Shown here in pieces: positions 1 through 8,985 of a stretch of 64,000 bases of DNA. Source of the stretch: Lachnospiraceae bacterium (GTDB lineage Bacteria > Bacillota > Clostridia > Lachnospirales > Lachnospiraceae); NCBI GenBank assembly GCA_016281335.1, contig JAEEIK010000133.1, forward strand, positions 62,001 to 126,000, given 5' to 3'. A program made the position numbers and the translations under genes. The number at the start of each line of letters is the position of its first letter. Position 1 is the first letter of the stretch. Below the pieces are notes generated by a model. That model worked only from the letters and a program-made list of their open reading frames with translations, did no database searches and was not told where the DNA came from.

Positions 1-2
1 CG

Positions 3-1448
3 CTTTCCGAATATATCCATTCCAAAGGGCTTAAGTTCGGTATGTACAATGATATAGGTACAAATCTCTGCGCCGGAGCTGCGGTGGGTACCTGCGGTCA
101 TGAGAAGGAGGATGCGAAAACCTATCTGGAATGGGGGATAGATTTCATAAAGGTGGATAACTGCTATTATCTTTGGGATAATGCAACTTTTTCGGATAAA
201 GAGAATGCAAGGTATACTTATGCCCCATATATAAAGGAAGTACAGATAAGCGGTATTGTAAACAGCATAATGAAAGCTGAGGAGGGTGAACTCTTCGGCG
301 GGAATATCAGGCTGGAAAACGGCGCTGCAATAAACATAGGGACCTTTGACGGAACGGGACCCGAGCACAGCCCTGTGGGTGAGATGAGCGGAGAACTCAG
401 ATTCAGCATAAATGCCGATGCTGACGGAGAAGCAGAGATAAAGCTCTCATATGAAAGCGGAAAAGAAGAAGGAAAAGGTGAGTGGCTGCAGCTGAATGTT
501 GAGGAGGAGAATTTCTATGATGATCTGCTTCCTGAGACAGAGGGCTTTGAATGGTCACAGCCGATAAAGATAAAGCTTAAAAAAGGCGAAAACCTAATCC
601 GTATCATGAACCACCGAAGGCAGGAGAATACGCTCTGTTCCTATGCGGCTCTGAAAGAGGCCTTTTATGAAGCTGATCCGGATAATGAGATAGTGCTGTC
701 CATCTGCGAATGGGGAAAGACCCAGCCGCAGAACTGGGGATATAAAGTGGGTGACTGCTGGAGAATACTGAATGATATAACCTTCCAGGTGGGAGCAGAC
801 GGAAATCCGGGTCAGGGCGCATGGAGCGGTGATTATACCTGTTCTGTCACATCACAGTACAATAAGGCCGTGATCATGGATGAGTATGCCGGACCGGATA
901 AGGGCTGGAACGATCCGGATATGCTGATGGTGGGGATGGACGGACTGGACCCTGATATGAACAGAACCCATTTTGCGATGTGGTGTATGATGAACGCACC
1001 GCTTATGCTTGGACTGGATCTGAGACGTGTAAAGAAGGGAGATGAACTACATAGCATCATCGCCAATAAGGAGCTGATCGCTCTGAATCAGGACAGGCTG
1101 GGCGTTCAGGCCAAGAGAGTATACTGTTCTCTTTCGGATAAGCCGGATAAAGAATATGTAAGAGATAATAACAGGATCGATATACTCGCCAAGCCGCTTG
1201 CGGACGGCAGCGTCGCAGTCTCCTGCATCAACCTGAGTGAAGAAGTATGGGAGAAGGCTGAGATATCAATGGAAACCATAGCCGCATTTTTTATGGGCAG
1301 GCTGGATCCGGCAAAGTTTCACAGAGCACCGGAGATATGGATAAAAGATCTGTGGACAGGAAAGGTGCACGGACTGGCTTCGGAGGTGCTGACATTTGAA
1401 AATATACCGGCTCACGGAAACATTACGATAAAGGTAACGCCGGCATAG
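3..1448 (+). CDS. GH27 alpha-galactosidase, 5' end cut by window edge
   Basis: Retaining glycoside hydrolase of family GH27, expected to release terminal alpha-galactosyl residues from galacto-oligosaccharides or galactomannan. The frame is open from base 3, so the N-terminus and any signal peptide lie outside the window. The barrel strand ending in KVDNC carries the nucleophile Asp (nt 156-158); SICEWG follows at nt 699-716, the acid/base Asp in WRILND at nt 774-776, then WNDPDML and a beta-rich C-terminal domain. About 145 residues (nt 180-625) between the nucleophile strand and the next barrel helix have no GH27 counterpart and look like a beta-sandwich insert, possibly carbohydrate binding. 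The unknown gene at 1453 follows after 4 bases. The family call is firm; the substrate is inferred. Confidence 0.93.
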   Translation, partial: LSEYIHSKGLKFGMYNDIGTNLCAGAAVGTCGHEKEDAKTYLEWGIDFIKVDNCYYLWDNATFSDKENARYTYAPYIKEVQISGIVNSIMKAEEGELFGGNIRLENGAAINIGTFDGTGPEHSPVGEMSGELRFSINADADGEAEIKLSYESGKEEGKGEWLQLNVEEENFYDDLLPETEGFEWSQPIKIKLKKGENLIRIMNHRRQENTLCSYAALKEAFYEADPDNEIVLSICEWGKTQPQNWGYKVGDCWRILNDITFQVGADGNPGQGAWSGDYTCSVTSQYNKAVIMDEYAGPDKGWNDPDMLMVGMDGLDPDMNRTHFAMWCMMNAPLMLGLDLRRVKKGDELHSIIANKELIALNQDRLGVQAKRVYCSLSDKPDKEYVRDNNRIDILAKPLADGSVAVSCINLSEEVWEKAEISMETIAAFFMGRLDPAKFHRAPEIWIKDLWTGKVHGLASEVLTFENIPAHGNITIKVTPA

Positions 1449-1452
1449 TAAG

Positions 1453-1893
1453 ATGTCATATATAAGCAAAGCAGAGTTTATCAGAAAAATCGGCAAAGTG
1501 GCGGGGTTATCCGATATGGATAACGCGCCGGAAGCCGCGCTTAACTGCGGATGGATAGAAGCACAGGATATAAGGGATGCGGATGCTGATATCAGCAGAT
1601 ATGAGGCAGCAAGGATCACACATCTGTTCCTTCTTAAAGAAAAGCTTAAGAAGGATATTCCTGACATCAGCAAAGCCCGGATACTCCGGGATCTTTATGA
1701 CTGCAGAGTATGCGTAAACCATGTGGCGCAGGTATTCTTAAGAGGGCTGATAGGACCAAGGGAAATACCGGGAGTGACTAAGGGCAGTTTCCTTATATTT
1801 GACGGAAGAGACAGACTGAAAGAAGAGGAAGCAGGGTACCTGTTAGAAAAATTGAGAGAATTGTGTGGTGAAACACATAATGAAGTACCATAG
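1453..1893 (+). CDS. Hypothetical protein, possible SLH-like repeats
   Basis: I do not recognise a family with confidence. The 146-residue product has no signal peptide or membrane segment. Two stretches, around ISRYEAARI and GLIGPRE...DGRDRLKEEEAGYLLEKL, resemble the layout of S-layer-homology motifs (Arg-Glu-Ala-Ala, then Gly-Ile-x-Gly, then Phe-Asp-x-x-x-x-Leu-x-x-x-Glu-Ala), but the match is loose and S-layer domains normally occur in secreted proteins. It starts 4 bases after the alpha-galactosidase stop, with no strong ribosome site of its own, so translation may be coupled. A hairpin downstream (1954-1985) could end the transcript. Function unknown. Confidence 0.6.
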   Translation: MSYISKAEFIRKIGKVAGLSDMDNAPEAALNCGWIEAQDIRDADADISRYEAARITHLFLLKEKLKKDIPDISKARILRDLYDCRVCVNHVAQVFLRGLIGPREIPGVTKGSFLIFDGRDRLKEEEAGYLLEKLRELCGETHNEVP

Positions 1894-1918
1894 GTTTACA
1901 TAACCACTATATGTGGTA

Positions 1919-1948
1919 TTAGACAGTGGGCTGTATATCTGATAAAAT
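1919..1948 (+). promoter_or_regulatory. Candidate promoter for the L,D-transpeptidase gene
   Basis: TTAGAC at 1919-1924 and TAAAAT at 1943-1948, 18 bases apart. A short inverted repeat (ACCAC, five bases, GTGGT; 1903-1917) lies immediately upstream. The start point would fall at the foot of the hairpin at 1954-1974, so that hairpin would then form the 5' end of the message. Assigned from consensus match only. Confidence 0.35.
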
Positions 1949-1953
1949 ACATA

Positions 1954-1985
1954 AGCGCAGGGGTGACCCTGTGCTTTGTGTTGTA
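1954..1985 (+). terminator. Hairpin with U-rich tail
   Basis: A nine-pair stem (1954-1962 with 1967-1975, one G-T wobble) closed by a GTGA tetraloop of the GNRA kind, followed by TTTGTGTTGT. It probably ends the alpha-galactosidase transcript. The interrupted T-run makes it a modest terminator. Confidence 0.5.
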
Positions 1986-2033
1986 TAAATATTTGACATA
2001 AGATTAAGACTAAATGGGTTTTCGGAGGAAGAA

Positions 2034-2912
2034 ATGAAAAAGCTGTACAAGGGCAGAAGGCCGTTATCTCTGGTGCTGGCTCTGATAACAATGATCACAG
2101 GTTTATGGATGAATCCGGCAACGATAAAGGCCGGAGAGAGCGAGTATACCATATATGTAAATATCACTAAGAATGTGGTGACTGCATATAAAGACGGAGT
2201 GCCGGTCAGAGCCATGATATGTTCTTCCGGTGCAGCTACTCATGAGAGCGGAACTTTTAAGATACCCAATAAGTACAGATGGCATATGTTAAATGGTGGG
2301 GTCTGCGGACAGTATTGCAGCCGTATTTCTTCACATATCCTTTTCCATTCCGTACCGCTGTACGGCTGGCAGAATCCCGGATCACTGAAACCCAGTTATT
2401 ATGATAAACTCGGGACCAAAGCTTCTGCAGGCTGTATCAGGCTTAATGTTTCGGATGCCAAATGGATATATGAAAACTGCCCTGTGGGAACACAGGTTAC
2501 TTTCTATAAGGATGCTGAAGATCCGGGACCTCTCGGACAGCCCTTCTTCTCAAAGATAGGTTCTTTCCCTAAGCCTTTATGTAATTGGGATCCCACGGAT
2601 CCGGCAGAGGACAGCCCGTGGAACGTATACGCCGGAGCTGCTTTTGATGCTGAGTTTTATCTTGAGAACAATCCTGACCTTAAGGAAATGGGCTATTACT
2701 GGACCGAGGACAGCCTGCGTCATCACTGGTTTACAAACGGTATTAAAGAGGGAAGGCAGGCATCCGCGGAGTTTTCCTTCGAAGAGTTTAAAAAACAGCG
2801 TCCCGATCTGTATGCCAAATACGGAGACGATAACTATTACGCATATGTTGAAGCTTTTAATACAGGGAAAGTCTCAGCGCTTACGGACAGCATGGGACGG
2901 AGAAAAAAATAA
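2034..2912 (+). CDS. Secreted L,D-transpeptidase (YkuD domain)
   Basis: Cell-wall enzyme expected to form 3-3 peptide cross-links or attach proteins to peptidoglycan outside the membrane. The start is fixed by GGAGGA eight bases upstream. The N-terminus is a signal peptide (Lys-rich start, hydrophobic core, cleavage near residue 33). The YkuD domain spans about residues 38-165 and ends in SAGCIRL with the catalytic Cys at residue 134. After a linker, residues 200-245 carry a small module with FDAEFYLENNPDL and a later GIKEGR motif, which recurs at the N-terminus of the hydrolase at 57584. This module may be a wall or surface-targeting repeat, but its role is inferred. The stop is 21 bases before metH. 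Confidence 0.9.
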   Translation: MKKLYKGRRPLSLVLALITMITGLWMNPATIKAGESEYTIYVNITKNVVTAYKDGVPVRAMICSSGAATHESGTFKIPNKYRWHMLNGGVCGQYCSRISSHILFHSVPLYGWQNPGSLKPSYYDKLGTKASAGCIRLNVSDAKWIYENCPVGTQVTFYKDAEDPGPLGQPFFSKIGSFPKPLCNWDPTDPAEDSPWNVYAGAAFDAEFYLENNPDLKEMGYYWTEDSLRHHWFTNGIKEGRQASAEFSFEEFKKQRPDLYAKYGDDNYYAYVEAFNTGKVSALTDSMGRRKK

Positions 2913-2933
2913 GGAGTTTACGTTTCAGAGAAT

Positions 2934-5405
2934 ATGGATATAAGAAAAAAGCTGGAAGAAGGCTTCGTGTTTTTTGACGGAGGGTTCGGAACTCTGTTGC
3001 AGGCAGCGGGGCTTAAGCCCGGGGAACTGCCCGAGAGATGGAATATCGATAAGGCCGAAGTGATTTCAAAGCTTCATTATGATTATCTCCTTGCGGGAGC
3101 AAACATACTGAAGACCAATACCTTCGGAGCCAACAGCTTTAAATATCCCGATGACGATACTGAATACGGATTGAAGAATATAGTCACCGCCGGTATAGCC
3201 TGTGCGAGGAGAGCAGTAGAGATGCTTGAGCATAAGGAGAATACCGGAGATGACTTTTCTTCTGCTTCTGAAGATCATTATGTTGCGCTTGATATAGGCT
3301 CCCTCGGCAAATTGTTAAAGCCCCTCGGAGATCTTGAATTCGAAAGCGCCTATGAAATATTCAAACAGATAGTGGATGCCGGAAAAGATGCGGATCTGAT
3401 ACTCATAGAGACCATGAATGATATCTATGAGGCGAAGGCGGCAATACTGGCGGCCAAGACTTCGGGACTGCCTGTATTCCTTACTACTGCATACGATGAA
3501 AGCGGCAAGCTCTTAACGGGCGCAGATCCCAGGACCGTAGTAGCGATAGCCGAAGGCCTCGGCGTTGATGCGGTGGGCGTTAACTGCAGCTTGGGTCCCG
3601 AAGAAATGATGGGTATAGTTGATGAACTATGCATATATGCCAGTGTTCCGGTCATTGTGAATCCCAATGCAGGCCTGCCGAGAAGCGAGAACGGCAAAAC
3701 GGTATTTGATGTTACGCCTGAAGATTTTAAGGGATCCATGATCAGGATAGCCGGTAAGGGAGCAAGAGTGCTCGGAGGCTGTTGCGGAACCACGCCTGCC
3801 CATATCAAAGAGATGACGGCAGCGGTCCGTAAGCTCACACCGCTTCCTTTATGTGAAAAGGAACAAACACTTATCAGTTCTTACACGCATTCGGTGGAAT
3901 TCGGAAAGAAGCCTGTACTGATAGGCGAACGCATCAACCCTACAGGTAAGAAAAAGTTCAAAGAAGCGCTGAGGGCTGCAGATATGGATTACATACTGCA
4001 GCAGGGGCTGAATCAGCAGGACCAGGGGGCTGATGTACTTGATGTTAACGTGGGCCTGCCCGAGATCGATGAACCTCAGATGATGGAAGATGTGGTGCGC
4101 GGACTGCAGGCGATCTGTGACCTTCCGCTGCAGATAGATACCACGGATCCCGTGGCAATGGAACGTGCCCTCAGGCTATATAACGGAAAGGCTATGATCA
4201 ATTCCGTTAACGGCAAAGAGGAAGTGATGAAGCAGGTGTTTCCTCTGGCAAAGAAATACGGAGGACTTGTTGTTGCACTTACCATAGATGAAGACGGCAT
4301 ACCGAATACTGCGGAAGGCAGGATAAGAATAGCAGAGAATATATACAGGAAAGCCGCCGAATACGGAATAAAGAAGAAGGATATTATAATAGACCCTCTG
4401 GCAATGAGTATCAGCGCCGAGGCGGATTCGGCAAAGGTGACACTGAAAGCTATAGAAAGGATCAGGGACGAGCTTCACGGATTAAGCTCTCTCGGTGTAT
4501 CCAATATTTCCTTCGGTCTGCCGGAGAGGGAGCTGGTTAACTCCACCTTCTTTACGATGGCGATGAACAACGGCCTCAGCGCAGCGATCATGAATCCTGC
4601 GTCTGTAGAGATGATGAAAGCATATTATGCTTTCTGTGCGCTTAAGAATCTGGACGAAAACTGTACGGATTATATTGAATTTGCCGGAAGATATCAGGCA
4701 CTTGTACCGGACAAAAAGGAAGGCGGCGCAGAGAAGAAGGCACCCGCAACCGCCATAGAGTATGACGGTGACGAGAAATACAGGGAACTGGTGACTGCTA
4801 TAGTAAAGGGTATGAAAGACAGGGCCGGAAACATTACCGCAGAACTGTTGTCCGCGGATATTCCGGCTATGGAGATAATCAATAACGGCCTTATCACTGC
4901 GCTTGATATAGTGGGGAAAGGTTTTGAAAAGAAGACGGTCTTTTTACCGCAGCTGCTGATGAGCGCGGAAGCTGCGGGCGGCGCTTTTGACGTGATAAGG
5001 GAGAACATGCGTAAGAGCGGTAAGAAGCAGGAGATAAAAGGCCGGATGATACTGGCAACCGTGAAGGGTGACATTCACGACATAGGTAAGAATATAGTTA
5101 AGGTTTTACTTGAAAACTATGGTTTTGACGTGATAGATCTCGGAAAGGATGTGGATCCCGAACTGATACTTGAGACTGCTAAAAAGGAAAATATAAAGCT
5201 GGTGGGCTTAAGCGCGCTGATGACGACAACGGTTCCCGCGATGGAAGAAACCATAAAACTGCTGAATAAGGAGATCCCCGATTGCAAGACTGTGGTGGGA
5301 GGAGCCGTGATGACTCCCGAATACGCGAAGATGATTAATGCGGATAAATACTGCAAAGATGCGCTGGAAACCGTAAGATATGCGGAGGAAGTGTTTGGCG
5401 CGTAA
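2934..5405 (+). CDS. metH: Cobalamin-dependent methionine synthase, no reactivation domain
   Basis: Transfers the methyl group of 5-methyltetrahydrofolate to homocysteine through methylcobalamin in the cytoplasm. Domains in order: homocysteine-binding barrel (residues 1-290) with the zinc-ligand cysteines in GVNCS and GGCCGT; pterin-binding barrel (about 310-570) starting near GERINPTGKKK; B12 cap helices (about 620-690); and the B12 Rossmann domain with the DIHDIG motif whose His ligates cobalt. At 823 residues it lacks the roughly 330-residue S-adenosylmethionine reactivation domain of the long enzyme, as in many Clostridia where that domain is a separate protein. No such partner lies nearby. 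The ribosome site AAGGAG is 17 bases from the ATG, unusually far, but the protein start matches the family. Confidence 0.95.
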   Translation: MDIRKKLEEGFVFFDGGFGTLLQAAGLKPGELPERWNIDKAEVISKLHYDYLLAGANILKTNTFGANSFKYPDDDTEYGLKNIVTAGIACARRAVEMLEHKENTGDDFSSASEDHYVALDIGSLGKLLKPLGDLEFESAYEIFKQIVDAGKDADLILIETMNDIYEAKAAILAAKTSGLPVFLTTAYDESGKLLTGADPRTVVAIAEGLGVDAVGVNCSLGPEEMMGIVDELCIYASVPVIVNPNAGLPRSENGKTVFDVTPEDFKGSMIRIAGKGARVLGGCCGTTPAHIKEMTAAVRKLTPLPLCEKEQTLISSYTHSVEFGKKPVLIGERINPTGKKKFKEALRAADMDYILQQGLNQQDQGADVLDVNVGLPEIDEPQMMEDVVRGLQAICDLPLQIDTTDPVAMERALRLYNGKAMINSVNGKEEVMKQVFPLAKKYGGLVVALTIDEDGIPNTAEGRIRIAENIYRKAAEYGIKKKDIIIDPLAMSISAEADSAKVTLKAIERIRDELHGLSSLGVSNISFGLPERELVNSTFFTMAMNNGLSAAIMNPASVEMMKAYYAFCALKNLDENCTDYIEFAGRYQALVPDKKEGGAEKKAPATAIEYDGDEKYRELVTAIVKGMKDRAGNITAELLSADIPAMEIINNGLITALDIVGKGFEKKTVFLPQLLMSAEAAGGAFDVIRENMRKSGKKQEIKGRMILATVKGDIHDIGKNIVKVLLENYGFDVIDLGKDVDPELILETAKKENIKLVGLSALMTTTVPAMEETIKLLNKEIPDCKTVVGGAVMTPEYAKMINADKYCKDALETVRYAEEVFGA

Positions 5406-5435
5406 AAGTGAGGCCGGTCGTATACTGCCGGTAAC

Positions 5436-5464
5436 TTGACGATACTGCCGCGTATATTTATAAT
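5436..5464 (+). promoter_or_regulatory. Promoter for leuS
   Basis: TTGACG (5436-5441) and a perfect TATAAT (5459-5464) with a 17-base spacer, about 47 bases before the leuS start. The leader is too short for a T-box. The operon leuS-pta probably starts here. Confidence 0.8.
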
Positions 5465-5510
5465 AAACAGGTATTTTTAAGGACAAACTTATAGAAAGAA
5501 GGATATAAAA

Positions 5511-7949
5511 ATGGCTATTCAGTACAATCACCGCGAGGTGGAAGAAAAGTGGAGAAAACGCTGGGAAGAGAAGCCGGTCAATGTAGATGACGGCAAAAAG
5601 CCCAAGTATTACTGCCTTGATATGTTTCCCTATCCTTCGGGATCGGGCCTGCATGTGGGACACTGGAGAGGATATGTGATCTCGGATGTCTGGAGCAGAT
5701 ATAAAATGCTGAACGGCTATTATCTGATACATCCCATGGGCTGGGATGCTTTCGGTCTGCCTGCAGAAAACTATGCGATAAAGAACGGAGTACATCCTGC
5801 GGTTTCTACAGCGCAGAACGTGGCAAACATCAAGAAGCAGATCAACCAGATCGCTGCTGTATATGACTGGGACAGGGAAGTAAATACCACGGATCCGGCT
5901 TTTTACAAATGGACACAGTGGATCTTCGTGCAGATGTTCAAGAAAGGCCTTGCATATGAAAAGGAGATGCCTATTAACTGGTGTCCTTCCTGTAAGACAG
6001 GTCTTGCAAATGAGGAAGTGGTGGACGGAAAGTGTGAGAGATGCCACACCGAAGTCACTAAGAAGAACTTAAAGCAGTGGATGCTGAAGATAACGGCATA
6101 TGCGGACAGACTGCTTGATGATCTTGACCAGCTTGATTGGCCGGAAAAGGTCAAGAAGATGCAGACCGAGTGGATAGGACGTTCCTACGGCGCAGAAGTT
6201 GATTTTGCCATCGAAGGAAGGGACGAGAAACTCACCGTATATACTACCAGACCGGATACCCTTTACGGAGCAACCTTTATGGTGCTTGCTCCCGAGCATG
6301 CGTTGGCGAAGAGCCTGGCAACGGATGAGACCAGGGCGGCTGTTGAAGAGTATATCTATAAAGCGTCAACCAGATCAAACGTGGACAGACTGCAGGATAA
6401 GGAGAAGACCGGCGTCTTCACAGGAAGCTATGCAATCAATCCTTTAAATAAAGAAAAGGTACCTATCTGGCTTTCGGATTATGTACTTGCGGATTACGGT
6501 ACCGGCGCCATCATGTGCGTTCCTGCCCATGATGACAGAGACTTTGCTTTCGCAAAGAAATTCGACCTGCCCATCATACAGGTTATCGCCAAAGACGGTG
6601 AAGAAATAAAGGATATGCAGGAAGCATATACTTTAGCCCAGGGTACGATGATCAACAGCGGCGAGTGGAACGGCATGGAAAGCTCCGTGCTCAAGAAGGA
6701 AGCTCCTGCAATGATAGAGAAGATGGGTTACGGACGCAAGACCACCAATTATAAATTAAGAGACTGGGTATTCTCACGCCAGAGATACTGGGGTGAGCCC
6801 ATACCTATCGTGCATTGTCCGGATTGCGGCTGTGTGCCTGTGCCGGAAGATCAGCTCCCGCTCCTGCTTCCCGAAGTGGAGAAGTATGAGCCTACCGGAA
6901 CAGGTGAGTCTCCTCTGGCTGCTATCGACAGCTGGATGAACACAACCTGTCCCAAGTGCGGCAAGCCTGCAAGAAGAGAGGCAAATACCATGCCTCAATG
7001 GGCAGGTTCATCCTGGTACTTCCTTCGTTATGTGGACAGCAAGAATGATAAGATGCTGGTAGACAGGGAAAAAGCAGACAAGTATCTGCCTGTAGATATG
7101 TATGTGGGCGGTGTAGAGCATGCAGTGCTGCATCTGCTGTATTCACGCTTCTATACCAAGTTCCTGAAGGATATAGGAGTGCTTGATTTTGACGAGCCTT
7201 TTAAGAGACTCTTCAATCAGGGTATGATACTGAAAAAGGCTGCCGACACAGAGAAGTGGGGAGACAAGCCCGTAAAGATGAGTAAATCCCAGGGCAATGT
7301 GGTATCTCCTGACGAACTGGTGATGGATTACGGCTGCGATTCACTCCGTATGTATGAGCTGTTTGTAGGTCCTCCCGAGCTGGACAGTGAGTGGGATTCC
7401 AGAGGTATCGACGGAGTTTACCGTTTCCTCATGAGATTCTACACGATGGCTATGGAGAATAAGGACAGGAATGCAGCTGAGACAGAGGAACTCGTACGTC
7501 TCAGGAATAAGCTTACTCATGACGTGACCACGAGACTTGAGAATTTCAGCCTCAATACTGTTATCTCCGCATTCATGGAATACAACAATAAGTTTGTGGA
7601 TCTTACAAAGACCGGCGGAGTGGACAAAGCAACCATAGAGACAGCTATAATACTCCTGGCTCCCTTCGCGCCTCATATGGCAGAAGAACTCTGGGAACAG
7701 TACGGACACAGTGACAGCGTATTCAGTCAGACCTGGCCCGTTGCTGATAAGTCCAAGATGAAAGAAAATGAGGTTGAGATCGCAGTACAGCTTAGCGGAA
7801 AAGTAAAGTGCACGATCAAGATAGCCAAGGATGCGGATAAGGACAGTGTGCTTGCAATGGCTAAGGAAGCGCTCGGAAACAGACTTCCGGCAAACATCAT
7901 CAAAGAAATATATGTACCCGGAAGGATAGTCAACATCGTAGGAAAATAA
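5511..7949 (+). CDS. leuS: Leucyl-tRNA synthetase
   Basis: Class I aminoacyl-tRNA synthetase charging tRNA-Leu. The 812-residue length and motif order fit the bacterial enzyme: the HIGH-type signature HVGH with FPYPSGSGLHVGH near residue 45; the CP1 editing domain with TTRPDT at about residue 245; a zinc-finger-like cysteine set in the connective region (CPSC, CERC; CPDCGC, CPKCGK); and VKMSKSQGN before the anticodon-binding helices. It is preceded by its own consensus promoter and a GAAGGA ribosome site, and pta follows 29 bases after its stop. No leucine-responsive leader is visible. Confidence 0.98.
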   Translation: MAIQYNHREVEEKWRKRWEEKPVNVDDGKKPKYYCLDMFPYPSGSGLHVGHWRGYVISDVWSRYKMLNGYYLIHPMGWDAFGLPAENYAIKNGVHPAVSTAQNVANIKKQINQIAAVYDWDREVNTTDPAFYKWTQWIFVQMFKKGLAYEKEMPINWCPSCKTGLANEEVVDGKCERCHTEVTKKNLKQWMLKITAYADRLLDDLDQLDWPEKVKKMQTEWIGRSYGAEVDFAIEGRDEKLTVYTTRPDTLYGATFMVLAPEHALAKSLATDETRAAVEEYIYKASTRSNVDRLQDKEKTGVFTGSYAINPLNKEKVPIWLSDYVLADYGTGAIMCVPAHDDRDFAFAKKFDLPIIQVIAKDGEEIKDMQEAYTLAQGTMINSGEWNGMESSVLKKEAPAMIEKMGYGRKTTNYKLRDWVFSRQRYWGEPIPIVHCPDCGCVPVPEDQLPLLLPEVEKYEPTGTGESPLAAIDSWMNTTCPKCGKPARREANTMPQWAGSSWYFLRYVDSKNDKMLVDREKADKYLPVDMYVGGVEHAVLHLLYSRFYTKFLKDIGVLDFDEPFKRLFNQGMILKKAADTEKWGDKPVKMSKSQGNVVSPDELVMDYGCDSLRMYELFVGPPELDSEWDSRGIDGVYRFLMRFYTMAMENKDRNAAETEELVRLRNKLTHDVTTRLENFSLNTVISAFMEYNNKFVDLTKTGGVDKATIETAIILLAPFAPHMAEELWEQYGHSDSVFSQTWPVADKSKMKENEVEIAVQLSGKVKCTIKIAKDADKDSVLAMAKEALGNRLPANIIKEIYVPGRIVNIVGK

Positions 7950-7978
7950 GTGAGCCGGGATAAAAAGGGGGTTTAAAG

Positions 7979-8977
7979 ATGGCTTATATCGATATAATCA
8001 AAGATAAGGCAAGAGCGGACAAAAAGACCATAGTTCTTCCGGAGACCACGGATAAAAGAACGCTGATCGCAGCTGCGCATGTTATCGAAGAAAGACTTGC
8101 CAATATAATCATGGTTGGCAAGGAGGAAAAGATCAGGGACGGCGCAGGCTGGCTGGAGCTGGATCTTGATAAGGTGACGATCATCGATCCCGAAAATACC
8201 GATAAGCTGGACTATTACACAAATATCCTTTATGAATGCAGAAAGCATAAGGGTATGACCGAGGAAAAAGCGAGAGAGATACTTCTTTCCGATTATCTTA
8301 CTTTCGGTGTGGTAATGGTTAAGGCAGGAGATGCAGATGGCATGGTGGCAGGTTGCTGTCACGCGACTGCAGATGTGCTCAGACCGTCCTTGCAGATATT
8401 AAAGACGGCTCCGGGAACCAAGCTGGTAAGCGGTTTCTTTATCATGGAAGTACCGGATTGCGAATACGGCGAGAACGGCCTGTTTGTCTTCTCGGACTGC
8501 GGGCTCAATCAGGACCCGACTGCAGAGGAACTGGCAGAGATAGCAGCTTCTTCAGCCGAAAGCTTTAAGAAACTTATAGGCGCAAATCCCGTGATAGCAA
8601 TGCTTTCACATTCTACAAAGGGAAGCGCGCATCACCCCCTGGTGGATAAAGTCATTGAGGCTGAACGTATAGCGATGGAGAGATATCCTGAGCTGATACT
8701 GGACGGCGAGCTGCAGACCGATGCAGCAATAGTGCCCAAGGTGGCAAAGAGCAAGGCGCCGGGATCTCCGGTTGCAGGCAAGGCTAATGTTTTGATATTC
8801 CCCAATCTCGATTGCGGGAATATATCATATAAGCTCGTGGAGAGACTGGGCAAGGCCTGCGCTTACGGCCCCATGCTCCAGGGCATAGCAAGACCCGTAA
8901 ACGATCTGTCGAGAGGCTGCTCGTGGGAAGATATAGTTGGCGTGGTCGCACTGACCGCAGTACAGGCACAGGAATGA
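7979..8977 (+). CDS. pta: Phosphate acetyltransferase
   Basis: Converts acetyl-CoA and phosphate to acetyl phosphate and CoA, the first half of the acetate-forming, ATP-yielding route. The 332-residue product is the short form without N-terminal regulatory domains, and shows the family blocks [41 protein letters not shown] and the C-terminal ISYKLVERL...GPMLQG. Ribosome site AAGGGGG precedes the ATG. The usual partner, acetate kinase, is not next to it; the following gene is an M3 peptidase whose start lies 8 bases past the pta stop. The enzyme call is firm. Confidence 0.97.
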   Translation: MAYIDIIKDKARADKKTIVLPETTDKRTLIAAAHVIEERLANIIMVGKEEKIRDGAGWLELDLDKVTIIDPENTDKLDYYTNILYECRKHKGMTEEKAREILLSDYLTFGVVMVKAGDADGMVAGCCHATADVLRPSLQILKTAPGTKLVSGFFIMEVPDCEYGENGLFVFSDCGLNQDPTAEELAEIAASSAESFKKLIGANPVIAMLSHSTKGSAHHPLVDKVIEAERIAMERYPELILDGELQTDAAIVPKVAKSKAPGSPVAGKANVLIFPNLDCGNISYKLVERLGKACAYGPMLQGIARPVNDLSRGCSWEDIVGVVALTAVQAQE

Positions 8978-8985
8978 GGGGAGTA

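Noticed and set aside
1993-1998. TTGACA as a -35 for the L,D-transpeptidase gene
   Set aside because: No -10 lies at a suitable distance; the region 17-18 bases downstream is TGGGTT.
2913-2933. Possible cobalamin or SAM riboswitch before metH
   Set aside because: The gap is 21 bases and the upstream gene is intact, so no aptamer can fit.
5406-5510. Possible T-box leader before leuS
   Set aside because: Only about 40 transcribed bases remain after the promoter, with no specifier stem, T-box sequence or terminator.
5208-6047. 279-codon minus-strand open frame opposite metH and leuS
   Set aside because: It is a shadow of two certain genes and crosses the leuS promoter; there is no domain match.
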